A stretch of 64,000 nucleotides of DNA, from assembly GCA_964419255.1 (NCBI GenBank), contig CAYQOU010000010.1, forward strand, positions 10,075-74,074. The letters are read 5' to 3'. The notes beneath the pieces are model-generated. The model saw only the letters and a list, made by a program, of their open reading frames with translations, did no database searches and had not been told where the DNA came from. Positions 7,356-15,852 of the stretch are shown here, one piece after another. Position 1 is the first letter of the stretch; every line of letters begins with the position of its first letter. The stretch is from CAZPHU01 sp964419255 (GTDB lineage: Bacteria; Fibrobacterota; Chitinivibrionia; Chitinivibrionales; CAYFVL01). The position numbers were made by a program, and so were the translations under genes.

Positions 7356-9599
7356 ATGGATCACATTAAATTGCTCTGCGATATTGGAGAACTAAACTGG
7401 ATCTTTTCGGATTCAAAAGGAACCGGTACATTCCTTCAGAAAATTGTGACCATGGTCGCGCGACATATGCATGCTCAGGTATGTTCGATCTATCTTTTCG
7501 ATTCTTCAACCGAGAGGCTGATGTTGAAAGCGACTCACGGACTCAACCCTGCACATATTGATAAAATATCTTTACGAATCGGTGAAGGGCTTACTGGAAT
7601 GGCTCTCAAAGAGCTTCGCCCAATCTGCGAAACAAACAGCAGCATTCATCCTAATTATAAATTCTTCGAAGGGTCATTCGAGGAGCATTTCGAGTCTTTC
7701 CTTGCCGTTCCGATCCTTCGGGGAATCGAAAAAATTGGTGTACTGGTAGTTCAACGGAAAAACAACGCGCCTTTCACCGACACCGATATCATTGCCATGC
7801 GTGCAGTCTCCAATCAGCTGGCAAACATCATAGAAAACGCGCGTGCACTGCTGTCACTCAACGGCCGCATCGGCTCAAAACAAGATGCCCGAAAACCAAA
7901 ACTCGACTCCTTTATTAAGGCGAAGAGCGCAAGTGCCGGATATGCTTTGGGCAATATTGTGGTGGAAGAGAAGAATAAGGCATTTGCATATTTCAAAACT
8001 CGGCGGTTTACGACTGATTATTCACTGGACGATTTCGAAAAAGCGATAACCTATACCACCCGTCAGTTGGAATCCTTTCAGGAGCATGTTGAAGAACAGC
8101 TGTCCGATGTGGCTTCTCTTATTTTTGCAGCACATCTTCTTTTGCTGCAAGACGAGCAGTTTGTCGGCACGATACGAAGACTTATACATGAAGGAAACAA
8201 TCCCCCCGAGGCTACGATGCGGGTGGCCTCCCGGTATATCGATTTGCTCTCCTCCAATGAAAACCCCTATTTCCGAGAGAAGGCAGATGATATCAAGGAT
8301 CTGGCTCTGAGAATCATCCATAATCTGACCGCAGCCGAAAAAAAGGAAGGCAACTATACTAATCGCATTGTTATCGCACGGGAGCTGCTTCCCTCCGACA
8401 TACTAAAAATCAGCATCGAGGGAGCATTAGGGGTTATTCTGGTGGGCGGTGGCGTGACAAGCCATCTGAGCATTCTTGCCCGCTCTCTGCACATGCCGCT
8501 TATCATCGCCGATGTAGCTCAGCTTCTTGATTTGCCCCAATCAACACTAATCTTAATGGATGGTGAGCTGGGAAATATCTTCATCAATCCGGATAAGAAT
8601 ATCATCACCACATTCCAAGAACGTGAAAAGGCACGAGAGCACAGCTGCAGCATACGGCACAAAGCAAAGGCGCAAACCTATACCCGAGATAACACAAGAA
8701 TACATATTCTCAGTAACATCAATTTGCTCACCGATTTACAGGCCGCACAGCAATTGGGGTGTGAAGGCATTGGACTGTATCGTTCCGAATTTCCTTTTAT
8801 TATTCGAAATAACTTCCCGTCCGAGGAAGAGCAGTATGTGGTTTATCGTAAACTGGTAAAGGGAATGCCAGGAAAGCCTATGACGTTTCGAACCTTGGAT
8901 ATTGGAGGAGATAAAGTTCTTTCCTACTATGACTGGTTTAAGGAGCAGAATCCCTTTTTGGGTATGCGATCAATTCGTTTCACGCTCAACAAAAAAGATG
9001 TTTTCATCCAGCAACTTCGTGCGATTCTGCGCGCCGGACATGATGCCGATCTGAAAATAATGTTTCCCATGATATCCTCTCTGGACGAAATGCAGGCGGC
9101 ACGTGCTCTTGTCAACCAGTGTTTGGAGCAGTTGAGCAGGGAAAAAGTAAAATATAACAAGAAGCCGCATATCGGCATGATGGTGGAAATACCATCGGTC
9201 ATCGAGCTGATTGATGAATTTGCGCAGCTTGTCGATTTCTTTTCGATAGGGACAAACGACCTTATACAGTACCTGCTTGCAGTCGACAGGACAAACGAGA
9301 AAGTTTCGTACCTTTATTTGCCGCATCATCCTGCCGTTCTCAGAGCAATGAACCGTATAGTTTCGGCAGCACATTCAAACGAAACTCCCGTCAGTGTCTG
9401 CGGTGATATGGCACACGATCCCCACTATATTCCCTTTCTATTAGGAATCGGGGTCACATCATTTAGTGTAGACCCAGTGTTTATCCCAGCCGTACAAACG
9501 AGTGTTCAGTCCACTTCTCTGAAAGAAGCTCAAAGTGTGGCAGGAAATCTTTTGCGAGCTTCAGAAATATCCGTAATAGAAAATTTTTTGAATATATAA
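7356..9599 (+). CDS. ptsP: GAF-domain PEP-protein phosphotransferase PtsP (EI-Ntr)
   Basis: 747 residues. The N-terminal GAF domain (about 15-160) is followed by a full enzyme I: swivelling domain with the phosphorylated His370 in GGGVTSHLSILARS, then the PEP-binding barrel with EGIGLYRSEFPF, FRTLDIGGDK, the Mg/PEP site MVEIPSVIELIDEF, the SIGTNDLIQYLLAVDR motif and VCGDMA. EI-Ntr passes phosphate from PEP to NPr and EIIA-Ntr; in proteobacteria it responds to glutamine/2-oxoglutarate through GAF. NPr and EIIA-Ntr genes are not in the window. Its place among amt, glnK and a sigma54-activator-like gene supports a nitrogen-signalling role. Confidence 0.93.
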   Translation: MDHIKLLCDIGELNWIFSDSKGTGTFLQKIVTMVARHMHAQVCSIYLFDSSTERLMLKATHGLNPAHIDKISLRIGEGLTGMALKELRPICETNSSIHPNYKFFEGSFEEHFESFLAVPILRGIEKIGVLVVQRKNNAPFTDTDIIAMRAVSNQLANIIENARALLSLNGRIGSKQDARKPKLDSFIKAKSASAGYALGNIVVEEKNKAFAYFKTRRFTTDYSLDDFEKAITYTTRQLESFQEHVEEQLSDVASLIFAAHLLLLQDEQFVGTIRRLIHEGNNPPEATMRVASRYIDLLSSNENPYFREKADDIKDLALRIIHNLTAAEKKEGNYTNRIVIARELLPSDILKISIEGALGVILVGGGVTSHLSILARSLHMPLIIADVAQLLDLPQSTLILMDGELGNIFINPDKNIITTFQEREKAREHSCSIRHKAKAQTYTRDNTRIHILSNINLLTDLQAAQQLGCEGIGLYRSEFPFIIRNNFPSEEEQYVVYRKLVKGMPGKPMTFRTLDIGGDKVLSYYDWFKEQNPFLGMRSIRFTLNKKDVFIQQLRAILRAGHDADLKIMFPMISSLDEMQAARALVNQCLEQLSREKVKYNKKPHIGMMVEIPSVIELIDEFAQLVDFFSIGTNDLIQYLLAVDRTNEKVSYLYLPHHPAVLRAMNRIVSAAHSNETPVSVCGDMAHDPHYIPFLLGIGVTSFSVDPVFIPAVQTSVQSTSLKEAQSVAGNLLRASEISVIENFLNI

Positions 9600-9730
9600 G
9601 AACCGCACCGGATGCCCAAGCTGACGGAGAGCCTGAGGATCAGGGATCGAGTATAACGGAAAAAAAATCAAGCGTTGTCTCCGGGACAGCCTCTTATCCA
9701 GTAAATATCCTGCTACCGGACGCACATGTT

Positions 9731-9764
9731 AAAAAACCCGCATACATGAAGCATGTATGCGGGT
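9731..9764 (-). terminator. Intrinsic terminator of the porin-amt-glnK operon
   Basis: Perfect 12-bp stem CCCGCATACATG (9737-9748) with CATGTATGCGGG (9752-9763) and a 3-base loop; on the minus strand it is followed by six T (9736-9731). It lies 30 bases past the glnK stop. Confidence 0.9.
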
Positions 9765-9793
9765 CAGGCTATAAGGTGCGAGGAAAGAGAACA

Positions 9794-10135
9794 TTACCCT
9801 ATAGCGTCATTTCCTTCTTCGCCGGTTCGGATCCGGATACATTGCGGCAAATCGAAAACAAAAATCTTTCCATCTCCGATGTTTCCTGTCCGTGCCCCCT
9901 TAATAATCGCATCAATTGTCGGCTTTACATATGGTTCATTAACCGCGATTTCCAGGCGCACCTTCTTCAACAGGTTTACCTCGATAACACTACCACGATA
10001 ACTTTCGGTGTATCCGGCCTGCTGACCGCATCCGATAACATTGGTGACGGTCATTTTTCGAATTTCGGCGTTAAACAGAGCCTGCTTTACATCAGGCAAC
10101 TTATTTGGTTGTATTACTGCAACGATCATTTTCAT
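9794..10135 (-). CDS. glnK: PII nitrogen regulatory protein GlnK
   Basis: 113-residue PII protein, the normal length. It shows the start MKMIVAVIQPNKLPDVKQAL, the T-loop in GYTESYRGSVIEVNLLKK, the B-loop IIKGARTGNIGDGKIFV and the C-loop RIRTGEEG. PII trimers bind ATP/ADP and 2-oxoglutarate and plug the Amt channel when nitrogen is sufficient. Position 51, the tyrosine uridylylated in enteric PII proteins, is Ile here, while Tyr46 is kept, so control by GlnD-type uridylylation at that residue is not possible. It is the last gene of the porin-amt-glnK operon, 36 bases after amt, and is followed by a strong terminator. Confidence 0.95.
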   Translation of the reverse strand: MKMIVAVIQPNKLPDVKQALFNAEIRKMTVTNVIGCGQQAGYTESYRGSVIEVNLLKKVRLEIAVNEPYVKPTIDAIIKGARTGNIGDGKIFVFDLPQCIRIRTGEEGNDAIG

Positions 10136-10171
10136 GTTATTTCGCTCCTTATTAACTGTTTATAATCCGGC

Positions 10172-11515
10172 TCAGCCTTCAGTATAAAAGATTTGAAATC
10201 CGTTGTACGCTTCCATTCCGTGTTCTCCAATATCGAGCCCTCTCAGCTCCTCATCGCGATCGACCCGAATGCCTATGGTCGCCTTAATAATTGAAAAGAG
10301 GATGAAGGCTGCGATAAAGGCCCATGCAAACACGCTCACGATACCAACCAGCTGCACCATCACCGGCCCAAAACCTCCGCCGAAAAACAGTCCGTTTACG
10401 CCTCCGTATGCTTCCTGGGCAAATAACCCCGCAGAGAGTGTACCCCATGCCCCGCATACGCCATGGACGCTTACCGCACCAACCGGATCATCGATCTTGA
10501 GTACCTGATCGATAAACAAAACAGCCAAAACAACCAAAATACCACCGACCAGGCCGATAATAACCGCGCTCAGCGGCGACACGTTAGCACACGGAGCAGT
10601 TATCGACACAAGACCGGCAAGTGCGCCGTTGAGAGCCATGGAAGCATCTGGCTTTCCTATAATCACCCAGGCGGTGACCATTGCGGCTAACGCCCCCATT
10701 GAGGCGGCAAGGTTTGTGGTCACGGCGATACGTCCGATGCTCATGTCGGCAGTTGTGGTCGATCCGGGGTTGAAGCCAAACCAACCAAACCAGAGAATAA
10801 ATACACCAAGTGCTGCAAGCGGAATGTTGTGGCCGGGAATAGCACGAGAGCGGCCATCCGGTCCATACTTGCCGACGCGAGCACCCAAAACAATCGCACC
10901 AGCCAGCGCACACCAACCACCGACGGAATGCACAACCGTTGATCCGGCAAAATCTATGAACCCAAGGTTTTCCAGCCAGCCCTGTCCGTTGAACAGACTA
11001 CCCCAGGCCCAGTGCCCGGAAATCGGATAGATAATCGCCGATATAACTATGCTGTATATAAGGTAAGCTGAAAATTTTGTCCTCTCAGCCATTGCACCGG
11101 AAACGATCGTTGCCGCGGTAGCCGCAAACACCGTCTGGAATATAAAAAACACCAGCGTCCATTCCCACCCTTCCATTCCCGGAGTTGCATCGGAGAGAAA
11201 AAAACCACTTGTTCCGATGAAATGCCCGGCGGTTGTACCAAACATCAGCCCAAAACCCAGCACCCAGAAACCAAGTGAGCCGATAGAAAAATCCATAAGA
11301 TTTTTCATCATGATGTTAACTGCGTTTTTTGCACGGGTAAATCCGCTTTCCACCATGGCAAACCCGGCCTGCATGAAAAACACAAGCAATGCTGCTATCA
11401 GAGTCCACAGTACGTTACCATGTTCCTGCGGCATCATCTCAACCTCCTGAGCCACCAGAGGCATTGTACTTGCCCCGACCAGGAGTGCTGTGGTTATCAG
11501 TTTAGTTGTTTTCAT
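10172..11515 (-). CDS. amt: Ammonium transporter (Amt family), copy 2
   Basis: 447 residues with a cleavable signal-like N-terminus (to about PLVAQ) and the Amt fold: FAMVESGFTRAKNAVNI, pore histidines in DFAGSTVVHSVGGW and SVHGVCGAWGTLSAG, ILWFGWFGFNPGS, and the C-terminal RGLDIGEHGMEAYNGFQIF tail that binds GlnK. The same tail ends copy 1 (GLDVGEMGMEAYNGFQIF), so the two are related duplicates. An AGGAGGAATAAG ribosome site precedes the start. It lies between a porin-like gene and glnK, downstream of a sigma54 promoter. Confidence 0.95.
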   Translation of the reverse strand: MKTTKLITTALLVGASTMPLVAQEVEMMPQEHGNVLWTLIAALLVFFMQAGFAMVESGFTRAKNAVNIMMKNLMDFSIGSLGFWVLGFGLMFGTTAGHFIGTSGFFLSDATPGMEGWEWTLVFFIFQTVFAATAATIVSGAMAERTKFSAYLIYSIVISAIIYPISGHWAWGSLFNGQGWLENLGFIDFAGSTVVHSVGGWCALAGAIVLGARVGKYGPDGRSRAIPGHNIPLAALGVFILWFGWFGFNPGSTTTADMSIGRIAVTTNLAASMGALAAMVTAWVIIGKPDASMALNGALAGLVSITAPCANVSPLSAVIIGLVGGILVVLAVLFIDQVLKIDDPVGAVSVHGVCGAWGTLSAGLFAQEAYGGVNGLFFGGGFGPVMVQLVGIVSVFAWAFIAAFILFSIIKATIGIRVDRDEELRGLDIGEHGMEAYNGFQIFYTEG

Positions 11516-11539
11516 CTTATTCCTCCTGTCAAAAATCCT

Positions 11540-12706
11540 TTAGAACTCTACTATAATTTCAGATCCAACCGAGAAACTGACTTCGGTATCTTCGCCATCG
11601 ATATCTGTATCACTCACCGGAATGGTAGCTCCTCCCCACAACCACCACTGTACGCCATCGGCCGGATAGACATACAATGTGGGTACTACCCATATTGACG
11701 CATCTTCATATTCCTCTCCAGTGATATCGTCAGCCTCATAAATAGCAGCTTCGTGATATTCCAGCGGTAAACCAGCCGCAATCATTTCAGTAAAAGCATA
11801 TCCCGGCTCAATGTAGAAGAAAAGCTCATCATCCAGACCAAACAGCGCATCATCAGAACCCGGTTCGTTTATTGAATCAGGATCTACCAGCGTGTAAAAA
11901 GATGCCGCAAGACTGAATTTGTCAAGAGTCAGCACCGGCTCGACCAGAATAGTCACTACATTGGCACGTTCATCACCATTAGGAAGGTTCTGATAACCCA
12001 CATCAGCTTTCAGCGACAGCGCATCACCAAACAAACCGTTATACTCTAAACCTGTTAACACAGCTCCGGCCTCAGAAAAACCTTCCTGGACATCGAAACG
12101 CACCCCGTAGTATGCTTCAACGCTCTGTCCGTCGGCCAGAGTAAGACCGCTTGCCCCAAATAAATCCAGCTCATTAACGTCTGTCTCAACGGTGTCGATA
12201 ATGACCCCTCCCACATCTACCGGTATTAGCTCTTCGGGTGAATCCGTGACGCCAACCAGAAGCATCTGGGTAAACATTTCAGTTCCCAGTGAGTATTGAA
12301 TACCGCGTGTAAATGATTCGGGAGTAATCATGCTGAGTCTTTTATAGTAGTAGTAGTTAAACCCTCCATATTGATAGACAAGATCTCCCACCGAAAACGT
12401 ACCGATCTTGGTGTCGAACGTAATATCGAATCCGTCAAACAACACAGATACCCATCTGTCTCCCCGAACCGGATCTGTTCCTGCAGGAACCCGCCCCAAA
12501 AGCATGGTTACATACAGGTTTGCAGATACGTTTTCGGCAAAAGCCAGGCTCATACCCACGTCCAGTTCCTGATTGGCGTAAAAGTTTCCGTCAAAGTCCG
12601 CAACCACATCCGCGTCCAAAAATCCGCTGAATGTAACCTCCGGCTGCGCATGCACGAGTAAAGACATAGCCGCTACCAGAGTAAATGTGTAAGATTTAAA
12701 CCGCAT
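11540..12706 (-). CDS. Putative outer-membrane beta-barrel (porin-like) protein of the ammonium operon
   Basis: 388 residues: a signal peptide ending about VHAQP, then alternating polar and hydrophobic strands (for example FSGFLDADVVADF, SANLYVTMLL, FSLAASFYTLV, WWLWGGATIPV) and a C-terminal Phe (SEIIVEF), as in barrels recognised by BamA. The composition is acidic (many Asp/Glu). I do not recognise the family. It is the first gene of a sigma54-driven operon with amt and glnK (24 bases to amt), so the simplest reading is an outer-membrane channel serving nitrogen uptake. A strong AAGGAGGCGGT ribosome site precedes the ATG. Confidence 0.7.
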   Translation of the reverse strand: MRFKSYTFTLVAAMSLLVHAQPEVTFSGFLDADVVADFDGNFYANQELDVGMSLAFAENVSANLYVTMLLGRVPAGTDPVRGDRWVSVLFDGFDITFDTKIGTFSVGDLVYQYGGFNYYYYKRLSMITPESFTRGIQYSLGTEMFTQMLLVGVTDSPEELIPVDVGGVIIDTVETDVNELDLFGASGLTLADGQSVEAYYGVRFDVQEGFSEAGAVLTGLEYNGLFGDALSLKADVGYQNLPNGDERANVVTILVEPVLTLDKFSLAASFYTLVDPDSINEPGSDDALFGLDDELFFYIEPGYAFTEMIAAGLPLEYHEAAIYEADDITGEEYEDASIWVVPTLYVYPADGVQWWLWGGATIPVSDTDIDGEDTEVSFSVGSEIIVEF

Positions 12707-12777
12707 ACCGCCTCCTTGTAAAGTTTATTTGTGTAAAGGTTTTTTGTATCTGTCAAACCGTTTTCATCATGGTCATA

Positions 12778-12793
12778 CGCAACGAATATGCCA
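12778..12793 (-). promoter_or_regulatory. Sigma54 promoter of the porin-amt-glnK operon
   Basis: Minus-strand TGGCATATTCGTTGCG: consensus TGGCA at -24, TTGCG at -12, correct spacing. A start near 12767 leaves a leader of about 60 bases, almost the same as at amt copy 1. Confidence 0.8.
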
Positions 12794-12823
12794 GTGCCCC
12801 AAAATCGCCCTCTACGAAGCAGG

Positions 12824-12936
12824 GGAGGCATTTTTGCCTGAAAAGTAGCCTTTTTTGTATCATGCCTCGGAACAATTTTGTTCCTTCAGGAGACGACGTT
12901 ACACATTTTTGTGTTTGTCGACAGAGGCCGACAAAA
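12824..12936. promoter_or_regulatory. Cluster of palindromes upstream of the porin-operon promoter
   Basis: Three inverted repeats: AGGCA-N4-TGCCT (12826-12839), the 16-base palindrome GGAACAATTTTGTTCC (12869-12884) and TTTGTCG-N8-CGACAAA (12914-12935). They lie about 35 to 145 bases upstream of the -24 element, where enhancer-binding proteins sit. The middle one resembles the ACAAATTTGT sites near amt copy 1 and nifH. Confidence 0.45.
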
Positions 12937-13247
12937 GGGACTTACGCAAGTCCGGAAAACCTGGGATAGCAAAAAAACGGTAGAGCAGAAAAAAAAGAAA
13001 ACAGTTGGAGCACTCTGATAGATAGTTGATTTAGATAGTTGATTTAGCTCAACAGCCCCTCACCACCCTTACCAGTCACCCGTGAGACTGAATACCAATC
13101 CAAGAAAGCGGTCAAATCCATTCTCGCAAAGAACTATTCGCGACAACAGTAACATGTGTGAGGGATATATATTTATAGAGTTATGACTGAGGCAGCTGTA
13201 TTTTTTATTACATGTATACACCAATACACGCAAAAACTCACAAAATC
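12937..13247. other. Intergenic, no gene seen
   Basis: AT-rich spacer between the upstream sites of the porin operon and lptD. It contains a short direct repeat TAGATAGTTGATTTAG (about 13019-13048). I see no convincing coding frame, RNA or terminator; the lptD promoter must lie here. Confidence 0.4.
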
Positions 13248-15785
13248 ATGATTTTAAATCGATTCATTCCTCTTATTCTCTTGCTCGGAGTGTTGACTGT
13301 TTCCGCACAGGATACAATAAAAACACCACCAGATACAATTTTGAATCAGCGGCAAACCGACACGCTTTCCACCCTGGATGATGATACCTCCCTGACAGGT
13401 GAAACGGTTGAAAGAGTCGACACTGTTGCCTATGATGCCGATAAGATTCAGTACGACTTACAGGAAGATCTTCTTCTGCTCACCGGCAATTGTGTGGTAT
13501 CCTACCAGAACATGCGCCTTTATGCCGATACGATACACTACCTCATGGACGAAAATCTTCTTCTCGCCTCCGGGGTTCCACAGCTGATCGAGGGAACCGA
13601 CACGATCGTCGGCGAGACTATGGTATACAATCTGGTAACCCGCCGCGGTAAGGTCCAGTATGCGACCGCTCGAAGTGGCCGTGGAGCATACACCGGAGTA
13701 CAGATCGCCAAAGGAGACAGCAGCACGTTCTATATCGATCAGGGCGATTATACCACCTGCGCCCTTATCGATACGCCGCATTATTTCTTTTACAGCCGTA
13801 ATATTAAAGTTACCCCCGGTGATAAGGCAATCAGCCGTCCAATCATACTCAACATCGGCGATGCTCCTGTAGCAGCACTTCCCTATTATATACTTCCCCT
13901 TGAACGTGGACGTCAGAGCGGATTTCTTCGCCCCAGATGGGGAGGAAATGTTAATCGTGGCGGCTATCTGGATAACGTAGGATATTACTGGGCAATAAAT
14001 GACTACATGGATTTCTCGATCTGGGGAAAGGTTCAGGAATTTGAAGATTTTATCTTGCAGGCTCGCGGGCAATATAACCTGAAATACTGGCTAAGTGGCC
14101 ATATCTCCGGGCGCTATGCTCAAACCAGTGGCCTGGACCTTGAGAACACTCAATGGTCATTGAACTATCGACACGACCAGAACCTGGTACCCGATGCCTC
14201 GCTGCGCCTTTCGGGAAGTGGCAATCTTGTTTCCGATGAGCGGTTTTATACCCGATTTTCCGAAGATTCATCCGAGATATTAAATCAGAAGATCAATGCA
14301 AACCTTTCTTTAGCCAAGCGCTTCAGCGGAATAAATGCAAGCGGGAACATTAGCTGGAATCGCGATCATAATCTGAGTACCCAGATCATCGAAGAGGAGC
14401 TTCCCCTTGTAAGCTTCAGCCTTCCCAATCGACCGCTGATTCCCCAGTCCCCTTCTGCACTACCGGATCAGGAACCTGCATGGTACAATAAGATCTACTA
14501 TTCGTATAACGCACGGGGAGTACAAAAACGTCGACTGTATCAGGGTGATTCGTTGGACATAAACGACGTAGCTCATCAGGGGATAACTCAATCGATCAGT
14601 CTGAGTTCCCCTCAGACCATTTTCCGCTGGTTTACCGTAAGCCCCTCCTTTTCCGCAGAATTAACCGGTTTTGATGCTTACATTGATACCGCTGCAACTC
14701 CCCGCATACGAACGCGATTTCCGACTACTGCCATCCCTGAATCGGAAGTTTCGGATACGGCAATACCTCCGGACAGTTCGTATTTTCTGGATCGCGGAGA
14801 TTCGCTGGAGTTGTTCTATGTATACCGGGATACGGTGATTGATACATTGCTACTGGACACGATTTCCGATCCCAGCTGGGTTCCGCCATCCTATCGAGCC
14901 GGTATAAGTCTGTCAACACGCCTGTACGGGATCTTTCCTGTTAAGATCTTCAATTTCGCCGGCATGCGCCATACACTTTCGCCGACAATCAGATACAACT
15001 TCATTCCTGAACGAAAGCTCGATCGCCTCTATCCGACGTTTTTAAGCTGGGCCCGCTCGCGGAACCGGGAACAGAGCATTTCTTTCTCCATCGATAACAT
15101 ATTTGAAGGAAAGTTCCTTCGTCCCGAAGAGGAAGGAAAAGAAAAAAAGGAACAGGTAGTCAATTTGCTTTCCGGTGGCATCGGCGCATCGTATAATTTC
15201 GAGGCCGATGATGGTGAGCGGGCCTGGAGCGACATTTCTGTTTCAGCTCGCACCTCGTATAACATATTCAATGTCAGCTTTGGTGCCAGTCTGCGTCCGT
15301 ATGATCAAAGCAATAATCTGGTATACAGACCCAATCTGATGAGCTACAATATCACCATCAGACCTAACAATCTTTCAGCAAGCGGTAAGCTGTGGGGGGG
15401 TGATTTTTTTGTGCTGGAAGGATTGCATCCTGAAGACAACCCCTTGTATGCCGATGCTGGAGAGCAGAGGTGGAATGTCAGTTTTAATCCTCAATTCAGG
15501 TACTCAAAATCTCGTATATCGCTGGATGATGATTTCGTTACTGACCGAAGTTACTCTCTCAATGCATCCGCGGGGATAGATTTCACACGCAAATGGTCAG
15601 CCTCATGGAATGGCTATTATAATTTCGAAACAAATCGTCTGGAGGGCCACTCTCTTAATTTCGATTGCGATCTCGAATGCTGGCAACTTGATTTCAACTG
15701 GCGCCCTTCCGGATATAACCCCGGTTTTGCTTTTACCATCTCACTAAAGGAGCATCCCGATATCAAATGGGAACGAAGAGACTGA
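13248..15785 (+). CDS. lptD: LPS-assembly protein LptD (OstA/Imp family)
   Basis: About 845 residues. A signal peptide (ILNRFIPLILLLGVLTVSAQ) is followed by an OstA/LptA-like jellyroll (ADKIQYDLQEDLLLLTGN, then MRLYADTIHYLMDENLLLASG) and a large outer-membrane barrel whose start is marked by ALPYYILPLERGRQSGFLRPRWG. LptD inserts lipopolysaccharide into the outer leaflet with the lipoprotein LptE, which is not seen here. Many aromatic strands and the terminal Arg-Asp differ from the enteric protein, and the paired Cys of E. coli LptD is not evident. I prefer the Met at 13248, which puts the signal peptide first; a frame opening at 13212 adds 12 residues. Confidence 0.85.
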   Translation: MILNRFIPLILLLGVLTVSAQDTIKTPPDTILNQRQTDTLSTLDDDTSLTGETVERVDTVAYDADKIQYDLQEDLLLLTGNCVVSYQNMRLYADTIHYLMDENLLLASGVPQLIEGTDTIVGETMVYNLVTRRGKVQYATARSGRGAYTGVQIAKGDSSTFYIDQGDYTTCALIDTPHYFFYSRNIKVTPGDKAISRPIILNIGDAPVAALPYYILPLERGRQSGFLRPRWGGNVNRGGYLDNVGYYWAINDYMDFSIWGKVQEFEDFILQARGQYNLKYWLSGHISGRYAQTSGLDLENTQWSLNYRHDQNLVPDASLRLSGSGNLVSDERFYTRFSEDSSEILNQKINANLSLAKRFSGINASGNISWNRDHNLSTQIIEEELPLVSFSLPNRPLIPQSPSALPDQEPAWYNKIYYSYNARGVQKRRLYQGDSLDINDVAHQGITQSISLSSPQTIFRWFTVSPSFSAELTGFDAYIDTAATPRIRTRFPTTAIPESEVSDTAIPPDSSYFLDRGDSLELFYVYRDTVIDTLLLDTISDPSWVPPSYRAGISLSTRLYGIFPVKIFNFAGMRHTLSPTIRYNFIPERKLDRLYPTFLSWARSRNREQSISFSIDNIFEGKFLRPEEEGKEKKEQVVNLLSGGIGASYNFEADDGERAWSDISVSARTSYNIFNVSFGASLRPYDQSNNLVYRPNLMSYNITIRPNNLSASGKLWGGDFFVLEGLHPEDNPLYADAGEQRWNVSFNPQFRYSKSRISLDDDFVTDRSYSLNASAGIDFTRKWSASWNGYYNFETNRLEGHSLNFDCDLECWQLDFNWRPSGYNPGFAFTISLKEHPDIKWERRD

Positions 15786-15852
15786 GGGCAAAGAGATGTA
15801 TCATACCCAAGATGTAATAGCCGTTTAGCCAACTGCGTAATTTTGCCCGCAC

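Noticed and set aside
9746..10165. 139-residue plus-strand open frame
   Set aside because: Runs through the glnK terminator and antisense to glnK; no ribosome site or similarity.
13458..14072. 204-residue minus-strand open frame
   Set aside because: Antisense to lptD, no family features.
15787..15850. GGGCAAA...TTTTGCCC as a terminator between lptD and the PP-loop gene
   Set aside because: Arms are about 50 bases apart with no T run beyond; not a compact hairpin.
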